From positions 1 to 60,876 of the forward strand of contig JAFKGG010000367.1 of NCBI GenBank assembly GCA_017307915.1: a stretch of 60,876 nt of DNA. The letters run 5' to 3'. Positions 45,070 through 53,218 of the stretch are shown here, piece after piece. This stretch comes from Burkholderiales bacterium (lineage in GTDB: Bacteria > Pseudomonadota > Gammaproteobacteria > Burkholderiales > Burkholderiaceae_E). Below the pieces are notes generated by a model. It was not told the origin of the DNA. It did no database searches and worked only from the letters and a program-made list of their open reading frames with translations. The position numbers were made by a program, and so were the translations under genes. Within the stretch, counting starts at the first letter, position 1. Each line of letters starts with the position of its first letter.

Positions 45070-45870
45070 ATGAGCACAGAGCCCGCCTCTTTTTCGAATG
45101 CCTCGGCCCCGCGCTATCAGCAACTCACCGACACCCTGATCCATGAAATCCGCAGCGGCCAGTATCCGGTCGGTTCGCTGCTGCCGCCCGAGCCCAGGCT
45201 GATCGAGCGTTTCGGCGTATCGCGGCACACGGTGCGCGAAGCCGTGCGGCGCCTGGCCGAGATGGGCCTGGTGGCGCGCCGCCAGGGTGTCGGCACGGTG
45301 GTGCGTGCCCGCGATCGCGACACGCGCTACCTGGCTTCGCTGTCGTCGCTCGAAGAGCTGATGCAATACACGCAGCAAACGCGCCTGAAGCGACTCGGCG
45401 AACGCTGGGTCGAAGCCGACGAGGCGCTGGCGGCGCTGCTGCGCTGCAAGCCCGGCCAGCGCTGGCTCGAATTCGATACCTGCCGCTATCCGGCCTCGGG
45501 CAGCGAACCGTTCGTGCACATGGTCGTCTACGTGCATGCGGCGTATGAAAGCATTCGCCACCATCTCGATGAAGGCAGCGTCTGGTTCTACGGCCTGATC
45601 GAAAAGCACTACGGCGAAGCGATCGTCGAAGTGCAGCAGGAAACCTGCGCGATCGCGATGTCGGCGCACAGCGCACGCCTGTTGGGCGTCAAGCCGCGCT
45701 CGCCCGGCTTGCAGGTGGTGCGCTATTACCTGGGGCGCGACGATCGCATGCTGTCGGTATCGGTGAACGTGTATCCGGCTGAACGCTTCAAGGTCGCCAC
45801 CCGCTGGCGGCTGGAACGACACGAAAGCCCTGCTGCCGAGCCTTCGGCGCCACCGCCGCCCGGCGACTGA
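45070..45870 (+). CDS. GntR-family regulator, HutC subfamily (UTRA domain)
   Basis: A 266-residue regulator. The N-terminal winged helix (about 20-90) includes LIERFGVSRHTVREAVRRLAEMGLV, and a UTRA effector domain (about 110-255) contains RWLEFDTCRY and PFVHMVVYV strands. HutC-type regulators bind a small ligand and release a short palindrome. The start at 45070 follows the SDR stop by seven bases, so both are cotranscribed. The likely targets are its own promoter and the divergent module C operon. The C-terminus is a Pro/Ala tail. Confidence 0.9.
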   Translation: MSTEPASFSNASAPRYQQLTDTLIHEIRSGQYPVGSLLPPEPRLIERFGVSRHTVREAVRRLAEMGLVARRQGVGTVVRARDRDTRYLASLSSLEELMQYTQQTRLKRLGERWVEADEALAALLRCKPGQRWLEFDTCRYPASGSEPFVHMVVYVHAAYESIRHHLDEGSVWFYGLIEKHYGEAIVEVQQETCAIAMSAHSARLLGVKPRSPGLQVVRYYLGRDDRMLSVSVNVYPAERFKVATRWRLERHESPAAEPSAPPPPGD

Positions 45871-45966
45871 AGGCACCGTTCCCGCCACGCGCCCTCAGGC
45901 CGCGCCAGCCTGCTTCCAATTGCCCGGCGCGGCGCGAACTTTCTTCTCGTGTGATTTCGTCTTGCG

Positions 45967-47208
45967 ATGCTTCCCACCCGTCCGCTGCTGGCCCTGATCA
46001 CCACCCTCTTCGTCCAGGCCCTGGTCAGTCTCACTCTTGCCATGCCGTCAGTGCTGGCGCCGGCCGTGGCGCCGTCGCTGGGCGTCGGCGCCGAGCGCGT
46101 CGGCATGTTCGTAGGGGTCGCCTACCTGGCGGCGATGCTGTCGGGCCTGCACAGCGGCGACTGGGCGGCCCGGATCGGCGCCGTGCGGCTGAGCCAGGTA
46201 GCGCTGCTGTGCGCGGCGATCGGCGCGTGCACCGGTGCGTTGGGAATCGCGCTGGCGGTGCTGGGTGCGGCGGTGCTGATCGGCACCGGTTATGGCCTGA
46301 CCAACCCGTCGGCGGCCAGCCTGCTGATGCGGCACGCCCCCGTCAAGCGGCGCGGCCTGTTCTTCTCGATCAAGCAGGGCGGCGTGCCGATCGGCGTGGC
46401 GATCGCCGGCGTGCTGCTGCCGTGGGGGTTGGCGACGATCGGTTGGCAAGCGGCGGTGCTGGCGATCGGTGGCACTTGTCTGCTGGCGGCCGTGCTGCTG
46501 ACGCCGCTGGTGCGGCGCCTGGAGCCGGAGCGCGGCGCGGCGCCTGCCGCAGCCCGTGCCGCGCCGGCGAACACGGCCAGCGGCGGCCTGCTCGACGTGC
46601 TGCGCGACCCGGGACTGCGCCGGCTCAGCCTCGCCTCGTTCTCGTATGCAGGCACGCAGATCTGCTTTCTCACCTTTCTGGTGTCCTACCTGAATCTGGA
46701 GCTGTCGCAGTCGCTGGCCGCCGCCGCCGGCGTGCTGGCCAGCGCGCAGTTGGTGGCAACGGTCGGCCGCGTCGTCTGGGGCCACAGCGCCGATCGCTGG
46801 TTCGACCCGGCAGCATTACTGGCCGGCCTGGGGCTGGCGATGGGTGTGGCCTGCGCGCTGCTGGCGCTGCTCGATAGCAGCTCCAGCCCGGTCTGGATCC
46901 TGCTGGTGGCACTGGTCTGCGCGGCCACCGCGATGGCCTGGAACGGCGTGTTCTTCGTCGAACTGGCGCGTCACTCGGGCAAGCATGACATGACGCGCAT
47001 GGCCGGGGCCACGCAGGTGTTCACCTTTGGCGGCGGCATGGTGATGCCGGTGGTGTTCGGGCAGATGGTGCGCATCAGCGGCTCGTACGCCACGGCCTAC
47101 CTGCTGCTGGCGGCGCTGCCGACTGTGGCGGCGCTGGCGATGTGGCGCTCGCTGGGCGCCGAGGCGGCCGCGGCGCAGGCGCAGGCACAAGCGCAGGCCC
47201 CCAAGTAG
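45967..47208 (+). CDS. MFS permease
   Basis: A 413-residue major facilitator with about twelve helices. Landmarks are GTGYGLTNPSAASLLMRHAP and RRGLFFSIKQGGVPIGVAIAG, resembling the CynX/NimT or anion-permease-like MFS groups. The C-terminus is an odd Ala/Gln run (AQAQAQAQAPK). No ribosome site is clear before the ATG. It is 96 bases after the GntR gene and could be part of that regulon as a second uptake route, but this is not certain. The substrate is unknown. Confidence 0.87.
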   Translation: MLPTRPLLALITTLFVQALVSLTLAMPSVLAPAVAPSLGVGAERVGMFVGVAYLAAMLSGLHSGDWAARIGAVRLSQVALLCAAIGACTGALGIALAVLGAAVLIGTGYGLTNPSAASLLMRHAPVKRRGLFFSIKQGGVPIGVAIAGVLLPWGLATIGWQAAVLAIGGTCLLAAVLLTPLVRRLEPERGAAPAAARAAPANTASGGLLDVLRDPGLRRLSLASFSYAGTQICFLTFLVSYLNLELSQSLAAAAGVLASAQLVATVGRVVWGHSADRWFDPAALLAGLGLAMGVACALLALLDSSSSPVWILLVALVCAATAMAWNGVFFVELARHSGKHDMTRMAGATQVFTFGGGMVMPVVFGQMVRISGSYATAYLLLAALPTVAALAMWRSLGAEAAAAQAQAQAQAPK

Positions 47209-47264
47209 CCCATCGGCTTGCATAATGGCCGGATGCCCGCCGGACCGGGCCGGAGCGATGCGTC

Positions 47265-48041
47265 ATGAAGCCGATGAAGAAGAAGGATTACGAGGCCGCC
47301 CTCGAACCGCTGCAGCTCGAACTCAACAACCTGGCGCATTGGCTGGCGCACACCGGCACGCGGCTGATGGTGCTGCTCGAAGGCCGCGACGCCGCCGGCA
47401 AGGGCGGCGTGATCGCCACCATCTCGGAACGGCTCAATCCGCGCCAGGTGCGCGCCGCCGCGCTGCCCAAGCCGACCGAACGCGAGCTGACGCAGTGGTA
47501 TTTCCAGCGCTACGTGGCGCATCTGCCGGCCGCCGGCGAAATGGTGTTGTTCGATCGCAGTTGGTACAACCGCGCCGGCGTCGAGAAGGTGATGGGCTAT
47601 TGCACCGAGACGCAATACGCGCTGTTCCTGAAACAGGTGCCGGTGTTCGAGAAGATGCTGGTCGACGACGGCATTCTGTTGTTCAAGTACTGGCTGGCCG
47701 TCGATCAGGCCTACCAGGAAGAACGCTTCGCCGAGCGCGCCGCCGATCCGCTCAAGCGCTGGAAACTGTCGCCGATCGATCTGGAATCGCGCAAGCACTA
47801 CGCGGCCTATGGCCGGGCCCGCGACGCGATGTTCGAAGCCACGCACAGCAAGCACGCACCGTGGCACGTGGTCGATTTCGACGACCAGCGCCGCGGCCGG
47901 CTGAACCTGATCCGCCATCTGCTCGATCAGGTGCCCGACCTGGCCGTGCCGGTGCAGGCGCTCGAACTGCCGCCGCTGCCGGGCAAGCCGCAGAAGGAGC
48001 ACTTCGCGGGGGCGGTCAAGCCGATCCGCGATCGCTATTGA
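47265..48041 (+). CDS. ppk2: Polyphosphate kinase 2
   Basis: A 258-residue class I PPK2. Walker A is in LLEGRDAAGKGGVIATI (about 38-54), and the Walker B block is VLFDRSWYNRAGVEKVMGYC (about 91-110). A lid region around KLSPIDLESRKHYAAYGRAR follows. It uses polyphosphate to phosphorylate GDP or ADP. The first ATG is used; a second Met three codons on is possible. The gene stands alone, ending 25 bases from the convergent coiled-coil gene. Confidence 0.95.
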   Translation: MKPMKKKDYEAALEPLQLELNNLAHWLAHTGTRLMVLLEGRDAAGKGGVIATISERLNPRQVRAAALPKPTERELTQWYFQRYVAHLPAAGEMVLFDRSWYNRAGVEKVMGYCTETQYALFLKQVPVFEKMLVDDGILLFKYWLAVDQAYQEERFAERAADPLKRWKLSPIDLESRKHYAAYGRARDAMFEATHSKHAPWHVVDFDDQRRGRLNLIRHLLDQVPDLAVPVQALELPPLPGKPQKEHFAGAVKPIRDRY

Positions 48042-48066
48042 TTGGAAATCGTGCCGCGGCCAAGCC

Positions 48067-48765
48067 TCAGCGCGCGTTGATCACCCGCATCCCCTGCTGC
48101 GTACCGCCGGCCCGGTCGAGCACCCTGACCGTGACCTGTCGGGCGAGAAAGCCGGCCGGCAAGGGCAGACTGCCCTTCACGTGCTGATAGTCGGCGAACG
48201 ACAGCTCCACCGGATTCAGCGTGACCGTCTGCTCGCGGCCGCCGCGCTCGCCGGCAACGACGAATTCGAGCTGCCCGCGAAACGCCTTGCCGCCCTTGCG
48301 CTCACGCGTGAGCAGCACGTGGTAGCCGAGCTGCCCCGCATCGTTGGCAAACTTCGCGGCACGCACGCCGATCGGGCTGTCGCGCGGATCCGGCGGCAGC
48401 ACCTCGTCGAACAGCGCCAGGTCCTTCTCCAGGCGCGCTACTGCTTGCCGCGCCGCGTCCAGCTCGGTGTGCAGGCGCGCAGTCTCTCCGCGCACGGCCT
48501 TGCCGTCGGCCTCGGCCTTGTCCAGCGCTGCCTGCAATTGCGCGGTGCGCTGCTCGAGCGCCGACACCGAGCCTTGCAGCCGCACTGAGTCTTCGGTACT
48601 CAATCGCGGCGGCAGGTATTCCTGCTGCACGTAATAGAGGCCGCCGGCGCCGATCGCAATGCCCGACAACAGCCACAGCAGCCAGCGCGGAACGGACCAC
48701 GACCGGCGTCTGCGATACGAATAGGGCTCGAAGACCAATGGCCCCTTGCGTCGAAATAATCCCAT
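48067..48765 (-). CDS. Membrane-anchored coiled-coil protein (DUF6776-like)
   Basis: A 232-residue protein. A short basic N-terminus (RRKG, YRRRRSW), one membrane helix (about 28-46, LLWLLSGIAIGAGGLYYV) and a coiled coil (about 60-120, LEQRTAQLQAALDKAEADGK) precede a small C-terminal beta domain with LEFVVAGERGG and VTLNPVELSFADY. This fits a Burkholderiales family of unknown function (DUF6776-like). It is probably anchored in the inner membrane with the rest in the periplasm. A hairpin at 48787-48808 precedes it. Confidence 0.75.
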   Translation of the reverse strand: MGLFRRKGPLVFEPYSYRRRRSWSVPRWLLWLLSGIAIGAGGLYYVQQEYLPPRLSTEDSVRLQGSVSALEQRTAQLQAALDKAEADGKAVRGETARLHTELDAARQAVARLEKDLALFDEVLPPDPRDSPIGVRAAKFANDAGQLGYHVLLTRERKGGKAFRGQLEFVVAGERGGREQTVTLNPVELSFADYQHVKGSLPLPAGFLARQVTVRVLDRAGGTQQGMRVINAR

Positions 48766-48786
48766 CGTGGCCTTATCCTTCTGAAA

Positions 48787-48808
48787 GCTGAAGGCTGGTT
48801 GCTTCAGC
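48787..48808 (-). terminator. Hairpin between EamA gene and coiled-coil gene
   Basis: GCTGAAG (48787-48793) and CTTCAGC (48802-48808) form a seven-base stem with an eight-base loop, in the 136-base gap. On the minus strand a short TTTC follows. A modest terminator for the EamA transcript is possible. Confidence 0.4.
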
Positions 48809-48901
48809 CGAAGGATAGACGATCGATCTGCTCAACCAGTTCCGTGCCGGCGCAGCCGCACACCAAGGCGCGGGTGCGGCGCCGCAGCGAGGCAGCGCCG
48901 G

Positions 48902-49816
48902 CTACGCGCTGCCGCGCTGCGCCGGCACGGGCCGGACCGGCTCTGCGTGCCGGCTGCGCTCGCGCTGCAGGATGTACAAACCCGCGCCGATCAGCAGCAC
49001 GATGCCGCCCCAGGCCAGCACGTTCGGGACGTCGCCCCACACCAGGTAGCCGAGCACCAGCGCAAACAACAGCCCCGAATAGCGAAACGGCGCCACCACC
49101 GACAATTCGCCGCTGCGCATCGCGGCGATCACCAGCATGTTGGCTACCGACAGGAACACGGCGGCCAGGCCGAGCAGCAGCAAAGCGCGCCCATCCACCG
49201 GCCGCCAGCCCTCGACCAGCGATATGGCACCCGCCAGCAGCGTGATCACCGCCGACGCCGTCAGCGTGATCACGATCGACGGCACAGCAGCCGAAATCGA
49301 TCGCGTGGAAAAATCGCGCAGCGCGTGAAACAGCACGCCCAGCAGGCAGACCAAGGAAAAATAATTGAAACCGGTGGCGCGCGGCTGAATGATCAGCAGA
49401 ACGCCGAAGAAGCCCGCTGCGATCGCCACCCAGCGGCCGGCTTCGACGCGCTCGCCGATCAACAGCACGGCGAACACCACCAGAAACAGCGGCGCCGCCA
49501 GCCCGATCGCCACCGCATTGGGCAGCGGCAGATGCATCAGCGACCACAGATAGCAGATGGTGCCGAGCGAATCGAGTATCGCGCGCACCATCACGCGCGG
49601 CTTGCAGGCATCGCCGATGCGATCGAAGGCGCCCAGCGCACGCACCAGCAGCAACACCAGCAGCGTTGCCATCACGCCGCGCAGAAAGATCGTCTGCCCG
49701 GTGCCCAGCGCCGGGCTGGCGTACTTCACCAGCGCGTCGTTGGCGATGTAGCAGGCCATCGCCGCCGACAGGCAGATGATGCCGTGGCGGTTGGCGGCAA
49801 AGCGCGCGGCCGTCAT
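48902..49816 (-). CDS. EamA/DMT-superfamily permease
   Basis: A 304-residue protein with about ten helices in two EamA repeats (GIICLSAAMACYIANDALVKY at the start; GGIVLLIGAGLYIL near the end) and a short basic tail. It belongs to the drug/metabolite exporter superfamily; the substrate is unknown. Its ATG overlaps the stop of the upstream Mrr-like gene (ATGA), so the two are translated together, an unexpected pairing of a permease with a nuclease-like protein. Confidence 0.87.
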   Translation of the reverse strand: MTAARFAANRHGIICLSAAMACYIANDALVKYASPALGTGQTIFLRGVMATLLVLLLVRALGAFDRIGDACKPRVMVRAILDSLGTICYLWSLMHLPLPNAVAIGLAAPLFLVVFAVLLIGERVEAGRWVAIAAGFFGVLLIIQPRATGFNYFSLVCLLGVLFHALRDFSTRSISAAVPSIVITLTASAVITLLAGAISLVEGWRPVDGRALLLLGLAAVFLSVANMLVIAAMRSGELSVVAPFRYSGLLFALVLGYLVWGDVPNVLAWGGIVLLIGAGLYILQRERSRHAEPVRPVPAQRGSA

Positions 49817-50439
49817 CGCGCCGAACGCTGCCCGGTGCCGCCGGCCACGCCCCGGCCAGCCGGCGGCAGCAAGCCGCGCAACAGTTGCGCCAGTTGCAGC
49901 CCTTCAAAGATGCGGATGCGATGCTTGGCGGCGAACTGCCGTGCCTGGTCGGTGATCTCGCCGGTGGCCACGTAGATGCAGTCGTGCGCATCGCCGCTGT
50001 CGGTCGCCGCCTGCAAATCGCGCAGCGGCTCGATGCCGGTGCGCGCGGCCTTCCAGCGCTTGCCGCTGAGCAGCGAGATGCGGCCGGCCTTGACCAGTCG
50101 GAAGTCGGCGCCGGCCTGCCCGGTCAGCCGCTGCACGGTATAGCCGTCGCGCTGCAAGCCCCGTTCCAGCAGGTCGGCGAATTCGTTCCAGCCCAGCGTG
50201 GCCAGCGCATCGACGGTGCCGCTGACGCGCGCCGCGCTCGGCACTTGCGCCTGCCGCCAGGCGCGCACGACGCCGATGCCCAGGAACGGCAGCGCCGCCA
50301 CCACCCCGACCACCACATAGCCGGTCGGCAGCAGCAGCCCCGACAGCACGGCGATCACCACGGCGATCGCGATGCTGACCCACCACTGCGAACGCAGCAG
50401 GATCGCGAACAGGGAATTGGGAGCCATCTCGAACTTCAT
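49813..50439 (-). CDS. Membrane-anchored Mrr-like restriction endonuclease-fold protein
   Basis: A 208-residue protein with two helices near the N-terminus (about 18-38 and 39-58) followed by an Mrr-type PD-(D/E)XK domain (about 75-185). Family landmarks are GWNEFADLLERGLQRDGY, the Asp in GADFRLVKAG, and the Lys in LLSGKRWKA. The family usually has QxK here; this copy has SGK, so the Gln is replaced by Ser, and the nuclease may be altered. Membrane-bound Mrr proteins of this form are widespread in betaproteobacteria. The role is unknown. It is coupled to the downstream EamA gene. Confidence 0.8.
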   Translation of the reverse strand: MKFEMAPNSLFAILLRSQWWVSIAIAVVIAVLSGLLLPTGYVVVGVVAALPFLGIGVVRAWRQAQVPSAARVSGTVDALATLGWNEFADLLERGLQRDGYTVQRLTGQAGADFRLVKAGRISLLSGKRWKAARTGIEPLRDLQAATDSGDAHDCIYVATGEITDQARQFAAKHRIRIFEGLQLAQLLRGLLPPAGRGVAGGTGQRSAR

Positions 50440-50626
50440 TCTTCACCTCGTATCGGCCGGCGGCCGGGGCCATGCGGGGCACACCGCCGCGCCGAAACAC
50501 CGAAACGCGGTTCTACCACATTCTTCTGAAGCATCGGCTTCAAGTGGCAACCCCGGTAGAAGAGAGAGCGCCGAACACCAGTCGGACGCCGCGCCCAGTT
50601 CACGCGAAAACAGTCGAGAAACCGGA

Positions 50627-51562
50627 CTAATAGCCACGCTGCGGATCGATGCGATTGAGCAGCGGCTGATCGCCGCGCAAGCGCGCCACGTTGCACGCCA
50701 CCTGCTCGACGACAGCATCGAAGCCGGCCATGGTGGCCATGTGCGGCGTAACGATCACGCCGGGCATGTTCCAGAATGGATGGTCTTCGAGCAGCGGCTC
50801 GTGCTGGAACACGTCGATGACAGCGCCGCGCAGTTGCCCGCTGGCCAACGCCTGGGCCAGGTCCGCTTCGACCAGATGCTCGCCGCGCCCGCAATGCACC
50901 AGCGCGGCGCCGCGCGGCAGCGCCGCGAAGGTCTGCGCGCACAGGATGCCGCGCGTGTGCCCGGTGAGCGGCAGCAGGCACACCAGCACGTCGGTGGCGG
51001 CCAGAAACGGCGGCAGGCCCTGCGGCCCGCTCCAGGTTGTCACACCGTGCAGTTGCCGCGGCGTGCGCGACCAGCCGTTGACGGTGTAGCCCAGCGCCGG
51101 CAGCACCGCTACAATGCGCGCCGCCATCTCGCCCAACCCCATCAGGCCGACGCGGCAATCGCGCGCCGGGATCTGTTCAGGGCGATGCCAGCGACGGCGC
51201 GGCTGGTTGGCCAGCGCCGCATCCAGCCGGCGATGGAAATGCAGCACGGCCCACAGCACGTACTGCAGCATGCCTTCGGCCAGCAGCGGGTCGACCACGC
51301 GGCACACGGCCGCACCGCGCAGATCCTGGCCGGCGATCAGGTTGTCGACGCCGGCGGCCACGCTGTGGATCAGCCGCAGCTTTGGCATGCGTTCATACAG
51401 ACCCTCGGGCGCGTCCCAGCCGACCGCCACCTGCGCCTGGCCGCAGCGCGGATCAGGCCAGACCACCACGTCGAGCAGCGGGTCGGCGCGCTCGAGCAGC
51501 GGCTTGAGGAACGACAGGTCGTAGCTGCGGCTGAACAGCGCCAGGGTGATCGTCTGGGTCAT
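50627..51562 (-). CDS. GhrA-like 2-hydroxyacid dehydrogenase (glyoxylate/hydroxypyruvate reductase)
   Basis: A 311-residue D-isomer-specific 2-hydroxyacid dehydrogenase. RVGLMGLGEMAARIVAVLPA is the NAD(P)-binding glycine loop. ALVHCGRGEHLVEADLAQAL holds the substrate Arg, and VIVTPHMATMAG the catalytic His. GhrA-type enzymes reduce glyoxylate or hydroxypyruvate. The start MTQTITLALFSRS at 51562 is preferred over the frame to 51685. It is 59 bases after the MocR gene on the same strand. The 187-base gap downstream (50440-50626) has no gene. Confidence 0.9.
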   Translation of the reverse strand: MTQTITLALFSRSYDLSFLKPLLERADPLLDVVVWPDPRCGQAQVAVGWDAPEGLYERMPKLRLIHSVAAGVDNLIAGQDLRGAAVCRVVDPLLAEGMLQYVLWAVLHFHRRLDAALANQPRRRWHRPEQIPARDCRVGLMGLGEMAARIVAVLPALGYTVNGWSRTPRQLHGVTTWSGPQGLPPFLAATDVLVCLLPLTGHTRGILCAQTFAALPRGAALVHCGRGEHLVEADLAQALASGQLRGAVIDVFQHEPLLEDHPFWNMPGVIVTPHMATMAGFDAVVEQVACNVARLRGDQPLLNRIDPQRGY

Positions 51563-51621
51563 TGCATCGAATCGGTTGGTGGTGCAAATCGGTTGGCGGT
51601 GCGCCGTGGGCGCGCCGGCTG

Positions 51622-53115
51622 TCATCGCGCCGCACGCGATGGCGCCATCGCACCGCGCAGCACGCCCAGCAAAATCTGAAAGCAACGCAGCATCTCGGCC
51701 TCGGGCACGCTAGCAAATCCCATCAGCAGGCCCGACTGCCGGCGCGGCCCGATGTAGTAGCGCGACAGCGCCCTGACCAGCACGTTGTGCTCGAACGCCG
51801 CCTGCTCCACGGCATGATCATCGCAACCCTCGGGCAGGCGCAGCACCAGGTGCAGGCCGGCGCCGGTATCGTATTCGTGCACCCATTCCAGCCCCAGCCA
51901 GCGCCGGATCTGATCGAGCAGGAAATTGCGCCGCCCGGCATACACCTGCCGCATGCGGCGGATGTGCGACGCGTAATACCCCTGGTCGATGAACTCGGCC
52001 AGCGCCAGTTGCGACAGCAGATGCCCGCCGCGATAGAACTCCGACTGCGCGGTCTTGAAGGTGTCGGCCAGCGCGCGCGGCACCACCATATAGGCGGTGC
52101 GCAGCCCGGGGTACAGCGTCTTGCTGAACGTGCCCACGTAGATCACGCGGCCGTCGGGCGCCATGCCCTGCAGCGACGGCACCGGCTGGCCGTTGAAGCG
52201 GAACTCGCTGTCGTAATCGTCTTCGACGATCCATGTACCGCTCTGCCCGGCGCGCGCCAGCAGCCCCAATCGGCGCGCCATGCTCATCACCGGTCCGAGC
52301 GGATATTGATGCGAAGGCGTGACGAAGGCCAGCCGCGGCGGCTTGCGGCCAGGGGCCGGCAAGCGCATGCCTTCGTTGTCGACCAGCACCGGCTGCGGCA
52401 CGATGCCGTTGATCGCCAGCACGCTGCGGATGCCCCAGTAGCCGGGCTCTTCGACCCAGGCGGTGTCGCCGACGTCGGCCAGCAGCCGCACGATCAGGTC
52501 GATCGCCTGGTGCACACCCTCGGTGACGATGATCTGTTCCGGCTCGCACACCACCGAGCGCGCCTGCCGCAGGTATTGCGCCAGGCTGCGCTGCAAGACG
52601 CCGTGGCCGCCGCCGGGCGCATAGCTCAGCAGCTCGGGCCCGGCCTGCCGGCGCAGCCGCGCGATGATACGGCCCAGCTTGCGATGCGGAAACAGCGTGA
52701 CGTCGGGCACGCCCGGCATGAAGGCGCCCCATTGCCTAGGCGCGGCGCGCGCATACGCCACCGCCGCCTTGCCGCGCGCCGACAATCGCGCACCGCGCTG
52801 CGCTGCCGGCATCGGCCGCGAACGCATCGCGTGCAGCGGCGTCTCGGGGATCACGTCGGTGACGAAGGTGCCGCTGCCCACCACCGCGCGCAGATAGCCT
52901 TCGGCGCGCAGCTGGTCGTAGGCGAAGGTCACCGTATTGCGCGACAGACCCAGCCCGGCGGCCAGATCGCGCGAGGCCGGCAGCCGGCCACCGACTGGCA
53001 GGCTGCCGTCCATGATGCAGTCGCGGATGCACTCATACAGCCGCCGGTTCAGCGCCGCGCTGCCGCCGCCGGCACGCACCGCATGCCAGCGCGATTGCAG
53101 CAACTCCACCGCCAT
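51622..53115 (-). CDS. MocR-family regulator (GntR HTH plus aminotransferase domain)
   Basis: A 497-residue fusion. The GntR winged helix (about 15-85) has GRLPASRDLAAGLGLSRNTV; a class I aminotransferase-fold domain (about 120-490) has YVGTFSKTLYPGLRTAYMV with the PLP Lys. MocR proteins such as GabR and PdxR sense PLP or amino-acid adducts. It diverges from a GabT-type aminotransferase, the arrangement of Bacillus gabR-gabT. The start ATG 53115 is chosen; a TTG three codons upstream is the alternative. It probably regulates gabT and itself. Confidence 0.92.
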   Translation of the reverse strand: MAVELLQSRWHAVRAGGGSAALNRRLYECIRDCIMDGSLPVGGRLPASRDLAAGLGLSRNTVTFAYDQLRAEGYLRAVVGSGTFVTDVIPETPLHAMRSRPMPAAQRGARLSARGKAAVAYARAAPRQWGAFMPGVPDVTLFPHRKLGRIIARLRRQAGPELLSYAPGGGHGVLQRSLAQYLRQARSVVCEPEQIIVTEGVHQAIDLIVRLLADVGDTAWVEEPGYWGIRSVLAINGIVPQPVLVDNEGMRLPAPGRKPPRLAFVTPSHQYPLGPVMSMARRLGLLARAGQSGTWIVEDDYDSEFRFNGQPVPSLQGMAPDGRVIYVGTFSKTLYPGLRTAYMVVPRALADTFKTAQSEFYRGGHLLSQLALAEFIDQGYYASHIRRMRQVYAGRRNFLLDQIRRWLGLEWVHEYDTGAGLHLVLRLPEGCDDHAVEQAAFEHNVLVRALSRYYIGPRRQSGLLMGFASVPEAEMLRCFQILLGVLRGAMAPSRAAR

Positions 53116-53131
53116 CGAATTCAAATTGGCA

Positions 53132-53165
53132 CCACTCGATTGAAAGAAGTGGATCTGGATTACGG
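53132..53165. promoter_or_regulatory. Candidate MocR operator between mocR and gabT
   Basis: The region holds CCACT (53132-53136) and AGTGG (53148-53152) as an inverted repeat, then GTGGATCTGGATTA as overlapping direct repeats. The part AAGTGGATCT resembles the PdxR motif AAAGTGGWTCTA reported for actinobacteria. A TTGAAA box (53140-53145) overlaps it. Binding is inferred. Confidence 0.5.
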
Positions 53166-53218
53166 GGCCATCTGGCGCTTGAATGTCGGCTTCATCGAAC
53201 CCTCATGAATCGTTTGCC

